A stretch of 64,000 bases of DNA, taken from positions 1 through 64,000 of the forward strand of contig CANNZV010002294.1 of NCBI GenBank assembly GCA_947561585.1, given 5' to 3'. Position numbers and translations under genes: made by a program. The notes beneath the pieces were generated by a model. That model was not told where the DNA came from. It searched no databases and saw only the letters and a program-made list of their open reading frames with translations. Position 1 is the first letter of the stretch, and each line of letters begins with the position of its first letter. Source of the DNA: Caprella mutica. Its lineage: Eukaryota > Arthropoda > Malacostraca > Amphipoda > Caprellidae. Shown here piece by piece: positions 1 to 12,236 of this stretch.

Positions 1-3000
1 AAATGTATAACAAATACTAATAACTATATGATAAATAACTATATGATAAATAACTATATGATAACTATATGATAATATATATATAACTATAAGATAAATA
101 CTATATGATAAATAACTATGATAAATACTATATGATAAATAACTATATGATAAATAACTATATGATAAATATACTATGATAATATATGATAAATAACTAT
201 ATGATAAATAATAACTATGATAAATAACTATATGATAAATAACTATATGATAAATGACTATATGATAAATAGACTATATGATAAATAACTATATGATAAT
301 AACTATATGATAAATAACTATATGATAAATGACTATATGATAAATAACTATATGATAAATAACTATATGATAAATAACTATATGATAAATAACTATATGA
401 TAAATAACTATATGATAAATAACTATATGATAAATAACTATATGATAAATAACTATATGATAAATAACTATATGATAAATAACTATATGATAAATAACTA
501 TATGATAATATGATAAACTATATGATAAATAACTATATGATAAATAACTAATATGATAATACTATATGATAAATAACTATATGATAAATAACTATATGAT
601 AAATAACTATATGATAAATAACTATATGATAAATAACTACTATATGATAAATGACTATATGATAAATAACTATATGAAATACTATATGATAAATAACTAT
701 ATGATAAATAACTATATGATAAATAACTATATGATAATAACTATATAAATAACTATATGATAAATAACTATATGATAAATAACTATATGATAAATAACTA
801 TATGATAAATAACTATATGATAAATAACTATATGATAAATAACTATATGATAAATAACTATATGATAAATAACTATATGATAAATAACTATTGATAAATA
901 ACTATATGATAAATAACTATATGATAAATGACTATATGATAAATAACTATATGATAAATAACTAATATATGATAAATAACTATATATGAAATAACTATGA
1001 TAAATAACTATATGATAAATAACTATATGATAAATAACTATATGATAAATAACTATATGATAAATAACTATGATAAATACTATATGATAACTATATGATA
1101 ATAACTATATGATAAATAACTATATGATAAATAACTATATGATAAATAACTATATGATAAATAACTATATGATAAATAACTATATGATAAATAACTATAT
1201 GATAAATAACTATATGATAAATATGATAAATAACTATATGATAAATGAACTATATGATAAATAACTATATGATAAATAACTATATGATAATAACTATATG
1301 ATAAATAACTATATGATAAATAACTATATGATAAATAACTATATGATAAATAACTATATGATAAATGACTATATATAATAACTATATGATAAATGACTAT
1401 ATGATAAATAACTATATGATAAATACTATATGATAAATAACTATATGATAAATACTATATGATAATAACTATATGATAAATAACTATATGATAAATAACT
1501 ATATGATAAATAACTATATGATAATAACTATGATAATACTATATGATAAATACTATATGATAAATAACTATATGATAAATAACTATATGATAAATGACTA
1601 TATAACTATATGATAAATACTATATGATATAAATAACTATATGATAAATAACTATATGATAAATAACTATATGATAAATACTATATGATAAATAACTATA
1701 TGATAAATAACTATATGATAAATAACTATATGATAAATAACTATATGATAATACTATATGATAAATAACTATATGATAATAATACTATGATAAATAACTA
1801 TATGATAATAACTATACTATAGATAATAACTATATGATAAATAACTATATGATAAATAACTATATGATAAATAACTATATGATAAATGACTATATGATAA
1901 ATAACTATATTATATAAATAACTATATGATAAATAACTATATGATAAATAACTATATGATAAATAACTATATGATAAATAATATGAAATAACTATATGAT
2001 AAATGACTATATGATAAATAACTATATGATAAATGACTATATGATAAATAACTATATGATAAATAACTATATGATAAATAACTATATATATAAATAACTA
2101 TATGATAAATACTATATGATAAATAACTATATGATAAATAACTATATGATAAATAACTATATGATAAATAACTATATGATAAATAACTATATGATAAATA
2201 CTATATGATAAATAACTATATAATACTATATGATAAATAACTATATGATAAATGACTATATGATAAATACTATATGATAAATAACTATATGATAAATAAC
2301 TATATGATAAATACTATATGATAAATAACTATATGATAAATAACTATATGATAAATAACTATATGATAAATAACTATATGATAAATAACTATATGATAAA
2401 TAACTATATGATAAATAACTATATGATAATAACTATATGATAAATAACTATATGATAATGACTATATGATAAATAACTATATGATAAATGACTATATGAT
2501 AAATAACTATATGATAATACTATTGATAATAACTATATGATAAATAACTATATGATAAATAACTATATGATAAATAACTATATGATAAATAACTATATGA
2601 TAAATACTATATGATAAATAACTATATGATAAATAACTATATGATAAATAACTATATGATAAATAACTATATGATAAATATATGATAAATACTATATATA
2701 ACTATATGATAATAACTATATGATAAATAACTATATGATAAATAACTATATGATAAATAACTATATGATAAATATATGATATAAATAACTATATGATAAA
2801 TAACTATATGATAAATAACTATATGATAAATAACTATATGATAAATAACTATATGATAAATAACTATATGATAAATAACTATATGATAAATACTATATGA
2901 TAAATAACTATATGATAAATACTATATGATAAATAACTATATGATAAATAACTATATGATAAATAACTATATGATAAATAACTATATGATAAATAACTAT

Positions 3001-3165
3001 ATGATAAATAACTATATGATAAATAACTATGATAATGACTATGTTAAATAACTATATGATTAATAACTATATGATAAATAACTATATGTTAAATGACTAT
3101 ATGATAAATAACTATATGATAAATGACTATATGATAAATAACTATACGATAAATAATATTTTAAA
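1..3165. repeat. 15-bp AT-rich satellite array
   Basis: About 200 head-to-tail copies of a 15-bp unit close to aaataactatatgat. Many units have lost 1-4 bases or the whole second half, and the array decays from about 3020 onward (ttaaataact, tacgat variants) before unique sequence at about 3170. It begins before the window. Because 15 is a multiple of three, short stretches read as an open pentapeptide repeat, but 1-bp indels break every frame within a few hundred bases, so this is not coding. Confidence 0.97.
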
Positions 3166-3282
3166 TAACTAAATGATTTACACGCTTACTCTACTACTAA
3201 CATTCAAAATATCAGTCGGTTTGCCTCTTTGAGTCAGATCTTAATGACGAAAAAATAATTATTACAGAGCATGCAGCACGTG

Positions 3283-4367
3283 AAATGATGTTAGTGGTGA
3301 TGTTAGTGATGATGTTAGTGATGATGTTAGTGGTAATGTTAGTGGTGATGTTAGTGATGATGTTAGTGATGATGTCAGTGATGATGTTAGTGGTGATGTT
3401 AGTGGTGATGTTAGTGATGATGTTAGTGATGATGTTAGTGATGATGTTAGTGATGATGTTAGTGGTGATGTTAGTGATGATGTTAGTGATGATGTTAGTG
3501 GTGATGTCAGTGGTGATGTTAGTGATGATGTTAGTGATGATGTTAGTGGTGATGTCAGTGGTGATGTTAGTGATGATGTTAGTGGTGATGTTAGTGATGA
3601 TGTTAGTGGTGATGTTAGTGATGATGTTAGTGATGATGTTAGTGGTGATGTCAGTGATGATGTTAGTGATGATGTTAGTGATGATGTTAGTGATGATGTT
3701 AGTGATGATGTTAGTGATGATGTTAGTGATGTTAGTGATGATGTTAGTGATGATGTTAGTGATGATGTTAGTGATGATGTTAGTGATGATGTTAGTGGTG
3801 ATGTTAGTGGTGATGTTAGTGGTGATGTTAGTGGTGATGTTAGTGGTGATGTTAGTGGTGATGTTAGTGATGATGTTAGTGATGATGTTAGTGATGATGT
3901 TAGTGGTGATGTTAGTGGTGATGTTAGTGATGATGTTAGTGGTGATGTTAGTGATGATGTTAGTGGTGATGTTAGTGATGATGTTAGTGGTGATGTCAGT
4001 GATGATGTTAGTGATGATGTTAGTGATGATGTTAGTGGTGATGTTAGTGGTGATGTTAGTGATGATGTTAGTGGTGATGTCAGTGATGATGTTAGTGATG
4101 ATGTTAGTGATGATGTTAGTGGTGATGTTAGTGGTGATGTTAGTGATGATGTTAGTGGTGATGTCAGTGATGATGTTAGTGATGATGTTAGTGATGATGT
4201 TAGTGGTGATGTTAGTGGTGATGTTAGTGATGATGTTAGTGGTGATGTCAGTGATGATGTTAGTGATGATGTTAGTGATGATGTTAGTGGTGATGTTAGT
4301 GGTGATGTTAGTGATGATGTTAGTGGTGATGTTAGTGATGATGTCAGTGGTGATGTTAGTGGTGATT
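3283..4367. repeat. 12-bp minisatellite with 84-bp higher-order unit
   Basis: About 90 copies of a 12-bp unit gatgttagtgRt, with two variable sites (gat/ggt and tta/tca). The tca variant followed by gat recurs at about 3996, 4080, 4164 and 4248, exactly 84 bp (7 units) apart, so the right third is a higher-order repeat. The only length change I see is one 9-bp unit near 3727. The array is open in one frame for 363 codons, a consequence of the 12-bp period rather than of selection for protein. Confidence 0.97.
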
Positions 4368-4690
4368 TATGGCTAAAACAAACAGTATAACTTGTTCTCT
4401 TATTCCCATTTCACTCCACTGAGTACAACTGCACTGATAAGACACCTTAACATTTCATTGCGATAAGATAACAGAGAGATAAGGAGACTGTGAAGCTACC
4501 AAAGCTTATCAAACTGCAGACTGTGCTGAAGAATGTCTGAACATCTCACACTGCAATGAATTACTCGAAATGCATGTCCTGTAACTTACTAAACAATGTG
4601 TCGAATTAACTTCATCCTGCACAAAGTTTGAAAATCATAAAAAATATAAAGCGCTGATTAAATGAATGTCTCGTAACCAAAGGAAAAAGT
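4368..4690. other. unique spacer, no gene seen
   Basis: AT-rich single-copy sequence between two tandem arrays. I see no convincing open reading frame, splice pair or RNA gene. Confidence 0.7.
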
Positions 4691-4696
4691 ACAAAC

Positions 4697-6665
4697 AATA
4701 TAGAGGGAAATGAAGAGGTAAAGTGACGAAAAGAGACACAAACATTAGTGAATGTACTCACTGATAAAAGAGGAAAATGAAGAGGTAAAGTGACGAAAAG
4801 AGACACAAACACCAGTGAATGTACTCACTGATAAAAGAGGAAAATGAAGAGGTAAAGTGACGGTAAGAGACACAAACACCAGTGAATGTACTCACTGATA
4901 AAAGAGGAAAATGAAGAGGTAAAGTGACGAAAAGAGACACAAACACCAGTGAATGTACTCACTGATAAAAGAGGAAAATGAAGAGGTAAAGTGACGAAAA
5001 GAGACACAAACACCAGTGAATGTACTCACTGATAAAAGAGGAAAATGAAGAGGTAAAGTGACGAAAAGAGACACAAACACCAGTGAATGTACTCAATGAT
5101 AAAAGAGGAAAATGAAGAGGCAAAGTGACGAAAAGAGACACAAACACCAGTGAATGTACTCACTGATAGAAGAGGAAAATGAAGAGGTAAAGTGACGAAA
5201 AGAGACACAAACACCAGTGAATGTACTCACTGATAAAAGAGGAAAATGAAGAGGTAAAGTGACGAAAAGAGACACAAACACCAGTGAATGTACTCACTGA
5301 TAAAAGAGGAAAATGAAGAGGTAAAGTGACGAAAAGAGACACAAACACCAGTGAATGTACTCACTGATAAAAGAGGAAAATGAAGAGGTAAAGTGACGAA
5401 AAGAGACACAAACACCAGTGAATGTACTCAATGATAAAAGAGGAAAATGAAGAGGTAAAGTGACGAAAAGAGACACAAACACCAGTGAATGTACTCACTG
5501 ATAGAAGAGGAAAATGAAGAGGTAAAGTGACGAAAAGAGACACAAACACCAGTGAATGTACTCAATGATAAAAGAGGAAAATGAAGAGGTAAAGTGACGA
5601 AAAGAGACACAAACACCAGTGAATGTACTCACTGATAGAAGAGGAAAATGAAGAGGTAAAGTGACGAAAAGAGACACAAACACCAGTGAATGTACTCACT
5701 GATAAAAGAGGAAAATGAAGAGGCAAAGTGACGAAAAGAGACACAAACACCAGTGAATGTACTCAATGATAAAAGAGGAAAATGAAGAGGTAAAGTGACG
5801 AAAAGAGACACAAACACCAGTGAATGTACTCACTGATAAAAGAGGAAAATGAAGAGGTAAAGTGACGAAAAGAGACACAAACACCAGTGAATGTACTCAC
5901 TGATAAAAGAGGAAAATGAAGAGGTAAAGTGACGAAAAGAGACACAAACACCAGTGAATGTACTCACTGATAAAAGAGGAAAATGAAGAGGTAAAGTGAC
6001 GAAAAGAGACACAAACACCAGTGAATGTACTCACTGATAGAAGAGGAAAATGAAGAGGTAAAGTGACGAAAAGAGACACAAACACCAGTGAATGTACTCA
6101 ATGATAAAAGAGGAAAATGAAGAGGTAAAGTGACGAAAAGAGACACAAACACCAGTGAATGTACTCACTGATAGAAGAGGAAAATGAAGAGGTAAAGTGA
6201 CGAAAAGAGACACAAACACCAGTGAATGTACTCAATGATAAAAGAGGAAAATGAAGAGGCAAAGTGATGAAAAGAGACACAAACACCAGTGAATGTACTC
6301 ACTGATAAAAGAGGAAAATGAAGAGGCAAAGTGATGAAAAGAGACACAAACACCAGTGAATGTACTCACTGATAAAAGAGGAAAATGAAGAGGTAAAGTG
6401 ATGAAAAGAGACACAAACACCAGTGAATGTACTCAATGATAAAAGAGGAAAATGAAGAGGTAAAGTGATGAAAAGAGACACAAACACCAGTGAATGTACT
6501 CACTGATAAAAGAGGAAAATGAAGAGGTAAAGTGACGAAAAGAGACACAAACACCAGTGAATGTACTCACTGATAAAAGAGGAAAATGAAGAGGTAAAGT
6601 GACGAAAAGAGACACAAACACCAGTGAATGTACTCACTGATAAAAGAGGGAAATGAAGAGGTAAA
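4697..6665. repeat. 67-bp satellite, about 29 monomers
   Basis: Head-to-tail 67-bp monomers running from a diverged first copy to a truncated last one at 6665. The landmark actgataaaagagg falls at about 4760 and again at 6636, exactly 28 x 67 bp later, so there is no net indel. Variant sites (cactgat/caatgat, ataaaag/atagaag, gaggt/gaggc, gacg/gatg) are not random: the caatgat variant recurs with a 670-bp (10-monomer) period. Diverged single copies of the monomer lie at about 13225, 14940 (reverse) and 38896 (reverse). Confidence 0.97.
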
Positions 6666-6900
6666 TCAATACTTTGTAGTTGCAGGTTCATTAATAGTTG
6701 GACATATACTTCAGTGGATGAAAATCAAAGAAATAAGATCCGTATCATCCTAATTATATTATATCTTACAGCTATTAACACTCAATAGCAATATCTCAAA
6801 ATAACTAAGAGACTATCAAAGGCAGGATATCTTAAACAAATAAGAATAATTCTTTCGATCAAACTATATTATATCTCTGAACCTAATGGAATATCGCTAA

Positions 6901-6947
6901 GGCCCATACTATACTGGCGGTGCCACCGCCGCGGTGCTACTGCTTTG
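6901..6947 (+). repeat. left terminal inverted repeat
   Basis: Pairs with 12237-12282 on the other strand. The first 29 bases are identical; a further CGGTGCTACTGC block matches after a 2-3 base difference. The 11-bp tandem array starts within its inner edge. Confidence 0.8.
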
Positions 6948-7485
6948 CTACTGCTTTGCTACTGCTTTGCTACTGCTTTGCTACTGCTTTGCTACTGCTT
7001 TGCTACTGCTTTGCTACTGCTTTGCTACTGCTTTGCTACTGCTTTGCTACTGCTTTGCTACTGCTTTGCTACTGCTTTGCTACTTCTTTGCTACTGCTTT
7101 GCTACTGCTTTGCTACTGCTTTGCTACTGCTTTGCTACTGCTTTGCTACTGCTTTGCTACTGCTTTGCTACTGCTTTGCTACTGCTTTGCTACTGCTTTG
7201 CTACTGCTTTGCTACTTCTTTACTACTGCTTTGCTACTGCTTTGCTACTGCTTTGCTACTGCTTTGCTACTGCTTTGCTACTGCTTTGCTACTGCTTTGC
7301 TACTGCTTTGCTACTGCTTTGCTACTGCTTTGCTACTGCTTTGCTACTGCTTTGCTACTGCTTTGCTACTGCTTTGCTACTGCTTTGCTACTGCTTTGCT
7401 ACTGCTTTGCTACTGCTTTGCTACTGCTTTGCTACTGCTTTGCTACTGCTTTGCTACTGCTTTGCTACTGCTTTGCTACTGCTTC
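6936..7485. repeat. 11-bp minisatellite, 50 copies
   Basis: Fifty copies of gctactgcttt; the first gctactgc is at 6936 and the last at 7475, exactly 49 x 11 bp apart, so no indels. Only a few substitutions are present (tacttc near 7081 and 7214, and a linked tttact in the second). Since 11 is not a multiple of three, all three forward frames stay open and read the same 11-residue Leu/Cys-rich peptide in turn. That is a property of the period, not evidence of a gene. The unit matches the inner edge of the adjoining terminal inverted repeat, which probably seeded it. Confidence 0.97.
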
Positions 7486-7489
7486 TTAA

Positions 7490-7645
7490 AATCCAAAGTA
7501 TACTGTGCAGTGAGAACGTGGCGTTACTGCCGCGTTCTCACTGCTTGCAAAGTATACTGGGCGGTAAGAACGTGGCGTTACTGCCGCGTTCTCACCGCTT
7601 GCAAAGTATACTGGGCAGTGAAACTGCGCCATATACGTCTTGCCG
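7490..7645. repeat. GC-rich subterminal palindromic repeats (left arm)
   Basis: Two tandem, internally palindromic units containing agaacgtggcgttactgc and gcgttctcacygc, separated by cttgcaaagtatactgggc. The block cgcttgcaaagtatactggg with following cagt is matched in inverse orientation at about 12055-12090. These are subterminal repeats of the surrounding 5.4-kb element, perhaps transposase-binding sites (inference). Confidence 0.7.
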
Positions 7646-8583
7646 TTTATACAGTGTTTTAAACATCAATTGGCATTACAGATTATCAAAAACTGTGATC
7701 AACAAAATAACCGAACATGTTCAATTTATAGATAAATGAATTATATGAGATTATATATGAATATAATGAAACAATGAAGGAATATGAATATTAACCATCA
7801 CAAAATAGGAGATACCTAAAACTATACCTAATAATAACATCCGAAATAATGCAATAGCGAGATGTAGTAAGAATGATCGATACCACTTTATTTAAAGTAC
7901 CAACAGTCGCTAGATATTTAATACCAGTGTACTTTCCCCGTTATAAATAACGGAGTTTCAATAGAAATTGAATGTTGATTCAAAATTAATGGGGAATCGA
8001 TAGTTAAAGAAAAAAATATATAAAATTTAAAAATTTATGTAAATAAATATATATGTATATAGAAAATTATGTAAATAAAAATTTATGTTAAGAATTATAT
8101 ATAAAAAAGATATAGCTACATATTCTTTTTAATAATAGCTGTATTGGAACCATGGCTTACTCAATTATACGGCCTGATTTTCTGCCTTTTCGTCAAAAAA
8201 ATAGAAGGTCAATATTTTCATTTGTAATAGAATTTACATTTTGCTACCAAATAATACTTTATTTTCATTGATTCAAGTTATATATAGTTTCTTGATAGGT
8301 TAAAATAATTTGAAATATGTATATACTATATTTATGTTTCTATATATTAATACTTTATTATGAAGCAGATTATGGAACCAATATCACATAGCTGTAAAGA
8401 GTATTGTTATATAATATACAGCAGCCTGTGGATAGAAGGATAGAAAAGAGAGAGTACATGAACTGCCAAAATATAAGGTTGCAGTTCACACGTAAGAATG
8501 AGGAAATGATATGATCAACATTTAAACATATATGTATATCATGCCCAGAAAGTCTGAAGACGATATCTGGAGCGGCGATTTTA
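7646..8583. other. AT-rich interior of element, no gene
   Basis: Apart from the inner inverted repeat at 8151-8220 this stretch is AT-rich and has no coherent reading frame or other structure that I can identify. Confidence 0.6.
8151..8220 (+). repeat. inner inverted repeat, left copy
   Basis: About 70 bp containing cggcctgattttctgccttt followed by tcgtcaaaaaaatagaagg. The same sequence occurs inverted at 11932-11999 with a handful of differences. The pair is nested inside the terminal repeats of the 5.4-kb element. Confidence 0.85.
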
Positions 8584-9295
8584 ATGCGCACCATCCAATG
8601 CGGTTCACAGTGGTGGCAACTAAAGAGAGAGGAAGACCCTGGAAGGCCTAATCCACTACGTGGTTCTGATTACTATCAAGGACGGGGGGCAACACTCTAT
8701 ATCAGAGTGGAGGAAGGGTCGGGATGTAGCTCGCCTGACCTGATGATGGTTAAAAGCGAAGAATATGAATCGAAGAGTGGCTGATCAAACGTGCAACAGT
8801 GACAATGATAGAGAATGAACGCAGCAAGATGAGGGTATTTAGAGAGGGCTGCATACGTGAGCTGTACCATCCCTTCTACTCTTCTCGTTGATCATAGATG
8901 ATATGCTGGGACAGTTTGGAGGGATTACTTTTGTTGATTATCTGGCCCTGGTGTGCTCTGATAGGAACAGATCAGTAGCATCAAACACTATGCAGACCGA
9001 GATACCGCAGACTCCAATGACTCAAAATGGACCCTGCATTTGACAGTCCTGGGGAAACTGCTTCTAGCCACCAAATCACCCACTTTTCTGAGGTAGGAGA
9101 CTGAAGATGGGGGTTAAAACCAATACGGCTCGGCCCAGGTTGTGTGGAGAAGAGGAAGAGTCTGCGAGACACATGTGGGTGAAATGCTCATTGCTCAGAG
9201 TTGAAGAATCTGAGGAGGAGACACGGCCTAGCCGAAGATATGGTGGAACTTCTAAAGAGTTCGGTTCTGATGGAGGTGTTTCTCAGTAGTAAGCT
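8584..9295 (+). pseudogene. degraded non-LTR retrotransposon C-terminal tail
   Basis: Around 9125-9210 the plus strand reads RLCGEEEESARHMWVKCSLL. This closely resembles the C-x2-C-x-H-x-C zinc-knuckle segment near the C-terminus of many LINE ORF2 proteins (CRxCGEEEETxxHxxxxC). The first Cys of the usual pair reads as Arg, and downstream the coding sense continues only in another frame, so there is at least one frameshift. Upstream (8584-9100) the frames are broken by stops; a LINE origin there is only suspected. No reverse transcriptase core remains. It sits inside the 5.4-kb element, so it is either an insertion or captured sequence. Confidence 0.55.
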
Positions 9296-9964
9296 GTAAG
9301 GAAATATCTTTCACCCAGAACTGTATATATGTTATTTTGTTTGTATGTTCTTCTTAAATTAAATTTATGTGTTTAAAAATTATGTGTTTATCCCAACTCG
9401 TTGCCCGTTATGAGTATTATGAATAAAGTCGTTAAGATTAAAATAAAATTGAATATTAACCTTTAAAACGGGCAATGAGTTGGTCTCCAATGTTTTCCCG
9501 AGTTTTGCTCAGAGTAGCGAAGCTCGGAAGTAGTCAGTTGTCGTTTGATGCTACTAGGGTAAACACAACCTAGCTAGTATCTCCTTGTGTTAACGTTCGC
9601 CACAGTCAAAACCATGTCTGGCTGAAACTTTAGCTTCTCCCCCCTACCACCTGACGACTGCCTCTTTCTTGTGATGAGCTACAGTGATTGAGTGATGTCC
9701 AGTGTTGTTTGTTAACGGACCAACCAACTCTCACTATCATTGGATCCCCCATTCCCTGAGCACTCAGATGTTTCACCGTGCTGACGGAACTAGGAAGCAA
9801 CAGATTACAGTGTAGGTGAAACTGACTCAAAAGCGTGTGCCGTTAGTTTCTGTACTTTCAGTTATTTGTTTCCGACTGTTCATCTTACTCTGAAAACGGG
9901 CAACTGATCATTCATTATTTTCTATTTTACGAACTATATATATTCTAAATTTTGATTATTCTCC
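9296..9964. other. non-coding interior of element
   Basis: Beyond the inverted repeat at 9393-9482 I see only short frames without similarity to anything I recognise. Confidence 0.5.
9393..9482. repeat. 17-bp inverted repeat with about 55-bp loop
   Basis: ccaactcgttgcccgtt at about 9393 pairs with aacgggcaatgagttgg at about 9466 with one mismatch. A partial third copy (aaacgggcaactgatc) is near 9894. It may be a small foldback element; no function is evident. Confidence 0.6.
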
Positions 9965-10128
9965 AATTGAATTTCTATATAATTGAATTTCTATATAATT
10001 GAATTTCTATATAATTAAATTTCTATAGAATTGAATTTATATATAATTGAATTTCTATATAATTAAATTTCTATATAATTGAATTTCTATATAATTAAAT
10101 TTCTATATAATTAAATTTGTGTAGAATT
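9965..10128. repeat. 16-bp AT minisatellite, about 10 copies
   Basis: Tandem copies of aattgaatttctatat, with gaa/aaa alternation at one site and a one-base change in the last two units. It grades directly into the 17-bp array to its right. Confidence 0.93.
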
Positions 10129-10415
10129 AAATTGCTTAAATTATTAAATTGCTTAAATTATTAAATTGCTTAAATTATTAAATTGCTTAAATTATTAAAT
10201 TGCTTAAATTATTAAATTGCTTAAATTATTAAATTGCTTAAATTATTAAATTGCTTAAATTATTAAATTGCTTAAATTGTTAAATTATTAAATTGCTTAA
10301 ATTATTAAATTGCTTAAATTGTTAAATTGTTAAATTGCTTAAATTGTTAAATTATTAAATTGCTTAAATTGTTAAATTATTAAATTGCTTAAATTATTAA
10401 ATTGCTTAAATCTAT
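10129..10415. repeat. 17-bp AT minisatellite, about 16 copies
   Basis: Tandem copies of aaattgcttaaattatt. In the right half shorter units (gttaaatt, attaaatt) are interleaved, giving a mixed 17/25-bp periodicity. The shared aatt cores suggest it derives from the neighbouring 16-bp unit or the reverse. Confidence 0.93.
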
Positions 10416-10941
10416 ACAATTTCAATTGCTTAATAATTAATTAAGTATACCTTCAGTAATCCAAAACATATTCTTTGAATTCTTTTTGACCAAGTTATTC
10501 TCTTCTAGGACCTAAATAGTGGTTTCTGCTGCGTTATCGTTGCTGCCTCTTGCCGATCAGTCTACTTAACTTGTACTTCGGTTGAACCAAAATCGGTAAT
10601 AATTTAATCCTGCATTGATAATAAATATTCATGATCATATTTCACTTTATTCCCATCTTTATTTATTACTATATTTTCCAGTTTTTCATATTAACAGTTT
10701 CAAGATTTCCAGTTGCCACTGCATTGAAGTTACGTGGATCACACGCACCGTCCACGGAACATGATATAGGAACTATTTTTTTTAAAACTCTAAATATTTC
10801 ATTATTACTACTGTCATTAAAATCCAAATTGAACAATGAAAATATATAAATTAATTTCTTTTGTTCTAACCTTCATATTAAATAAATTATTAAAATTTAT
10901 ACAAATTCCAGCTTCCTTCCCTTTTTCGATGCATATGCAGA
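10416..10941. other. AT-rich spacer, no gene seen
   Basis: A short open frame at 10631-10849 has no recognisable features and AT-driven composition. Nothing else is supported. Confidence 0.6.
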
Positions 10942-11583
10942 GGCGTTTATCAGCTATAAGCGGTGGCGTTTCTCAGCAGTAAGTGGTGGCGTTTCTCAGC
11001 AGTAAGTGGTGGCGTTTCTCAGCTATAAGCGGTGGCATTTCTCAGCAGTAAGTGGTGGCGTTTCTCAGCAGTAAGCGGTGGCGTTTCTCAGCAGTAAGCG
11101 GTGGCATTTCTCAGCAGTAAGCGGTGGCGTTTCTCAGCAGTAAGCGGTGGCGTTTCTCAGCAGTAAGTGGTGGCGTTTCTCAGCAGTAAGTGGTGGCGTT
11201 TCTCAGCAGTAAGCGGTGGCGTTTCTCAGCAGTAAGTGGTGGCGTTTCTCAGCAGTAAGTGGTGGCGTTTCTCAGCAGTAAGCGGTGGCGTTTCTCAGCA
11301 GTAAGTGGTGGCGTTTCTCAGCTGTAAGCGGTGGCGTTTCTCAGCAGTAAGCGGTGGCGTTTCTCAGCAGTAAGTGGTGGCGTTTCTCAGCAGTAAGTGG
11401 TGGCGTTTCTCAGCAGTAAGTGGTGGCGTTTCTCAGCAGTAAGTGGTGGCGTTTCTCAGCAGTAAGCGGTGGCGTTTCTCAGCAGTAAGTGGTGGCGTTT
11501 CTCAGCAGTAAGTGGTGGCGTTTCTCAGCAGTAAGCGGTGGCGTTTCTCAGCAGTAAGCGGTGGCGTTTCTCAGCAGTAGGCG
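10942..11583. repeat. 23-bp minisatellite, 28 copies
   Basis: The landmark ggcgtttctcag recurs every 23 bp from 10942 (diverged first unit, tttatc) to 11563, exactly 27 intervals, so no indels. Variable sites are gtggtgg/gcggtgg, ggcg/ggca and cagcagtaa/cagctataa or cagctgtaa. The unit is much more GC-rich than its surroundings. Confidence 0.96.
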
Positions 11584-11931
11584 GATGATATTTCTATTTC
11601 GTCAAGTAATTATTTCAAAATCTTTTCGATTTAGAATTTGACCTCTATTGCCTGGTCTTCCTTTGGTAATTGAAAGACTGCTCCTGTACTCTTGCCACTA
11701 TGGTTAGAACAATCGATTATTCAGCACTAATTAACTATTTTCCAAAGTAGAATGTTCCAAAATGCAGCATTTAACAGAGAAAAGAAACTGAAAACAGTTT
11801 CCGAATTCAATCTATTAAGTAAGATCTAGCAGTATCCAGACTACCAATTATTCATATATGCATGAAAATTATCTTCGTTTTGTGTTGAGTCAAATTATAA
11901 ACTATCACAGAAAGCAGTTGCAAGATGAAGA
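11584..11931. other. AT-rich spacer, no gene seen
   Basis: Single-copy sequence between the 23-bp array and the inner inverted repeat. No frame or structure stands out. Confidence 0.6.
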
Positions 11932-11999
11932 AAAATATTGACCTTCTATTTTTTTGACGAAAAGGCAGAAAATCAGGCCGTATCATTAAGTAAGCCATG
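11932..11999 (-). repeat. inner inverted repeat, right copy
   Basis: Reverse complement of 8151-8220. It lies about 283 bp from the right end of the element, whereas the left copy lies about 1,250 bp from the left end; the 11-bp array accounts for about 550 bp of that asymmetry. Confidence 0.85.
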
Positions 12000-12039
12000 T
12001 TGGGATACATTCTACTTTAAACTGGTCTGTGTATGTGCA

Positions 12040-12185
12040 TATACTTTGACTGCCGCGGTGAAACTGCCCAGTATACTTTGCAAGCGGTGCTAATGCAGCG
12101 GTGGTAACGCGTCCAGATGCGGTGGCACCGCCTAGCGCCGTAGCAACGCAGACTGCCAAGGCGGTAGCACCGCCAGTATACTTTG
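12040..12185. repeat. GC-rich subterminal repeats (right arm)
   Basis: Contains cagtatactttgcaagcggt and a second ccgccagtatactttgcaac, inverted relative to the left-arm repeats at 7490-7645, plus several gcggtggcaccgcc-type short palindromes. Confidence 0.65.
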
Positions 12186-12236
12186 CAACTTTGCTTTTCC
12201 ATTAATTTAAACGTGATTAATTGAAGATGCGTAGAC

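Noticed and set aside
307..748. Open frames repeating M-I-N-N-Y
   Set aside because: They are the 15-bp satellite read in one frame; indels break the frame repeatedly and neighbouring copies are stopped.
3285..4376. 363-codon open frame of M-M-L-V repeats
   Set aside because: A 12-bp period without stops keeps the frame open automatically; no unique N- or C-terminal domain, and the reverse strand is equally open.
4612..6691. Overlapping 62-residue frames on the minus strand, one per 67 bp
   Set aside because: Same frame repeated by the satellite period; no evidence of expression.
6920..7739. Three long overlapping Leu/Cys-rich frames
   Set aside because: An 11-bp repeat without stops opens all three frames and gives the same peptide; not a protein family.
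8370..8594. 74-residue minus-strand frame
   Set aside because: No recognisable motif, and it lies in AT-rich element interior.
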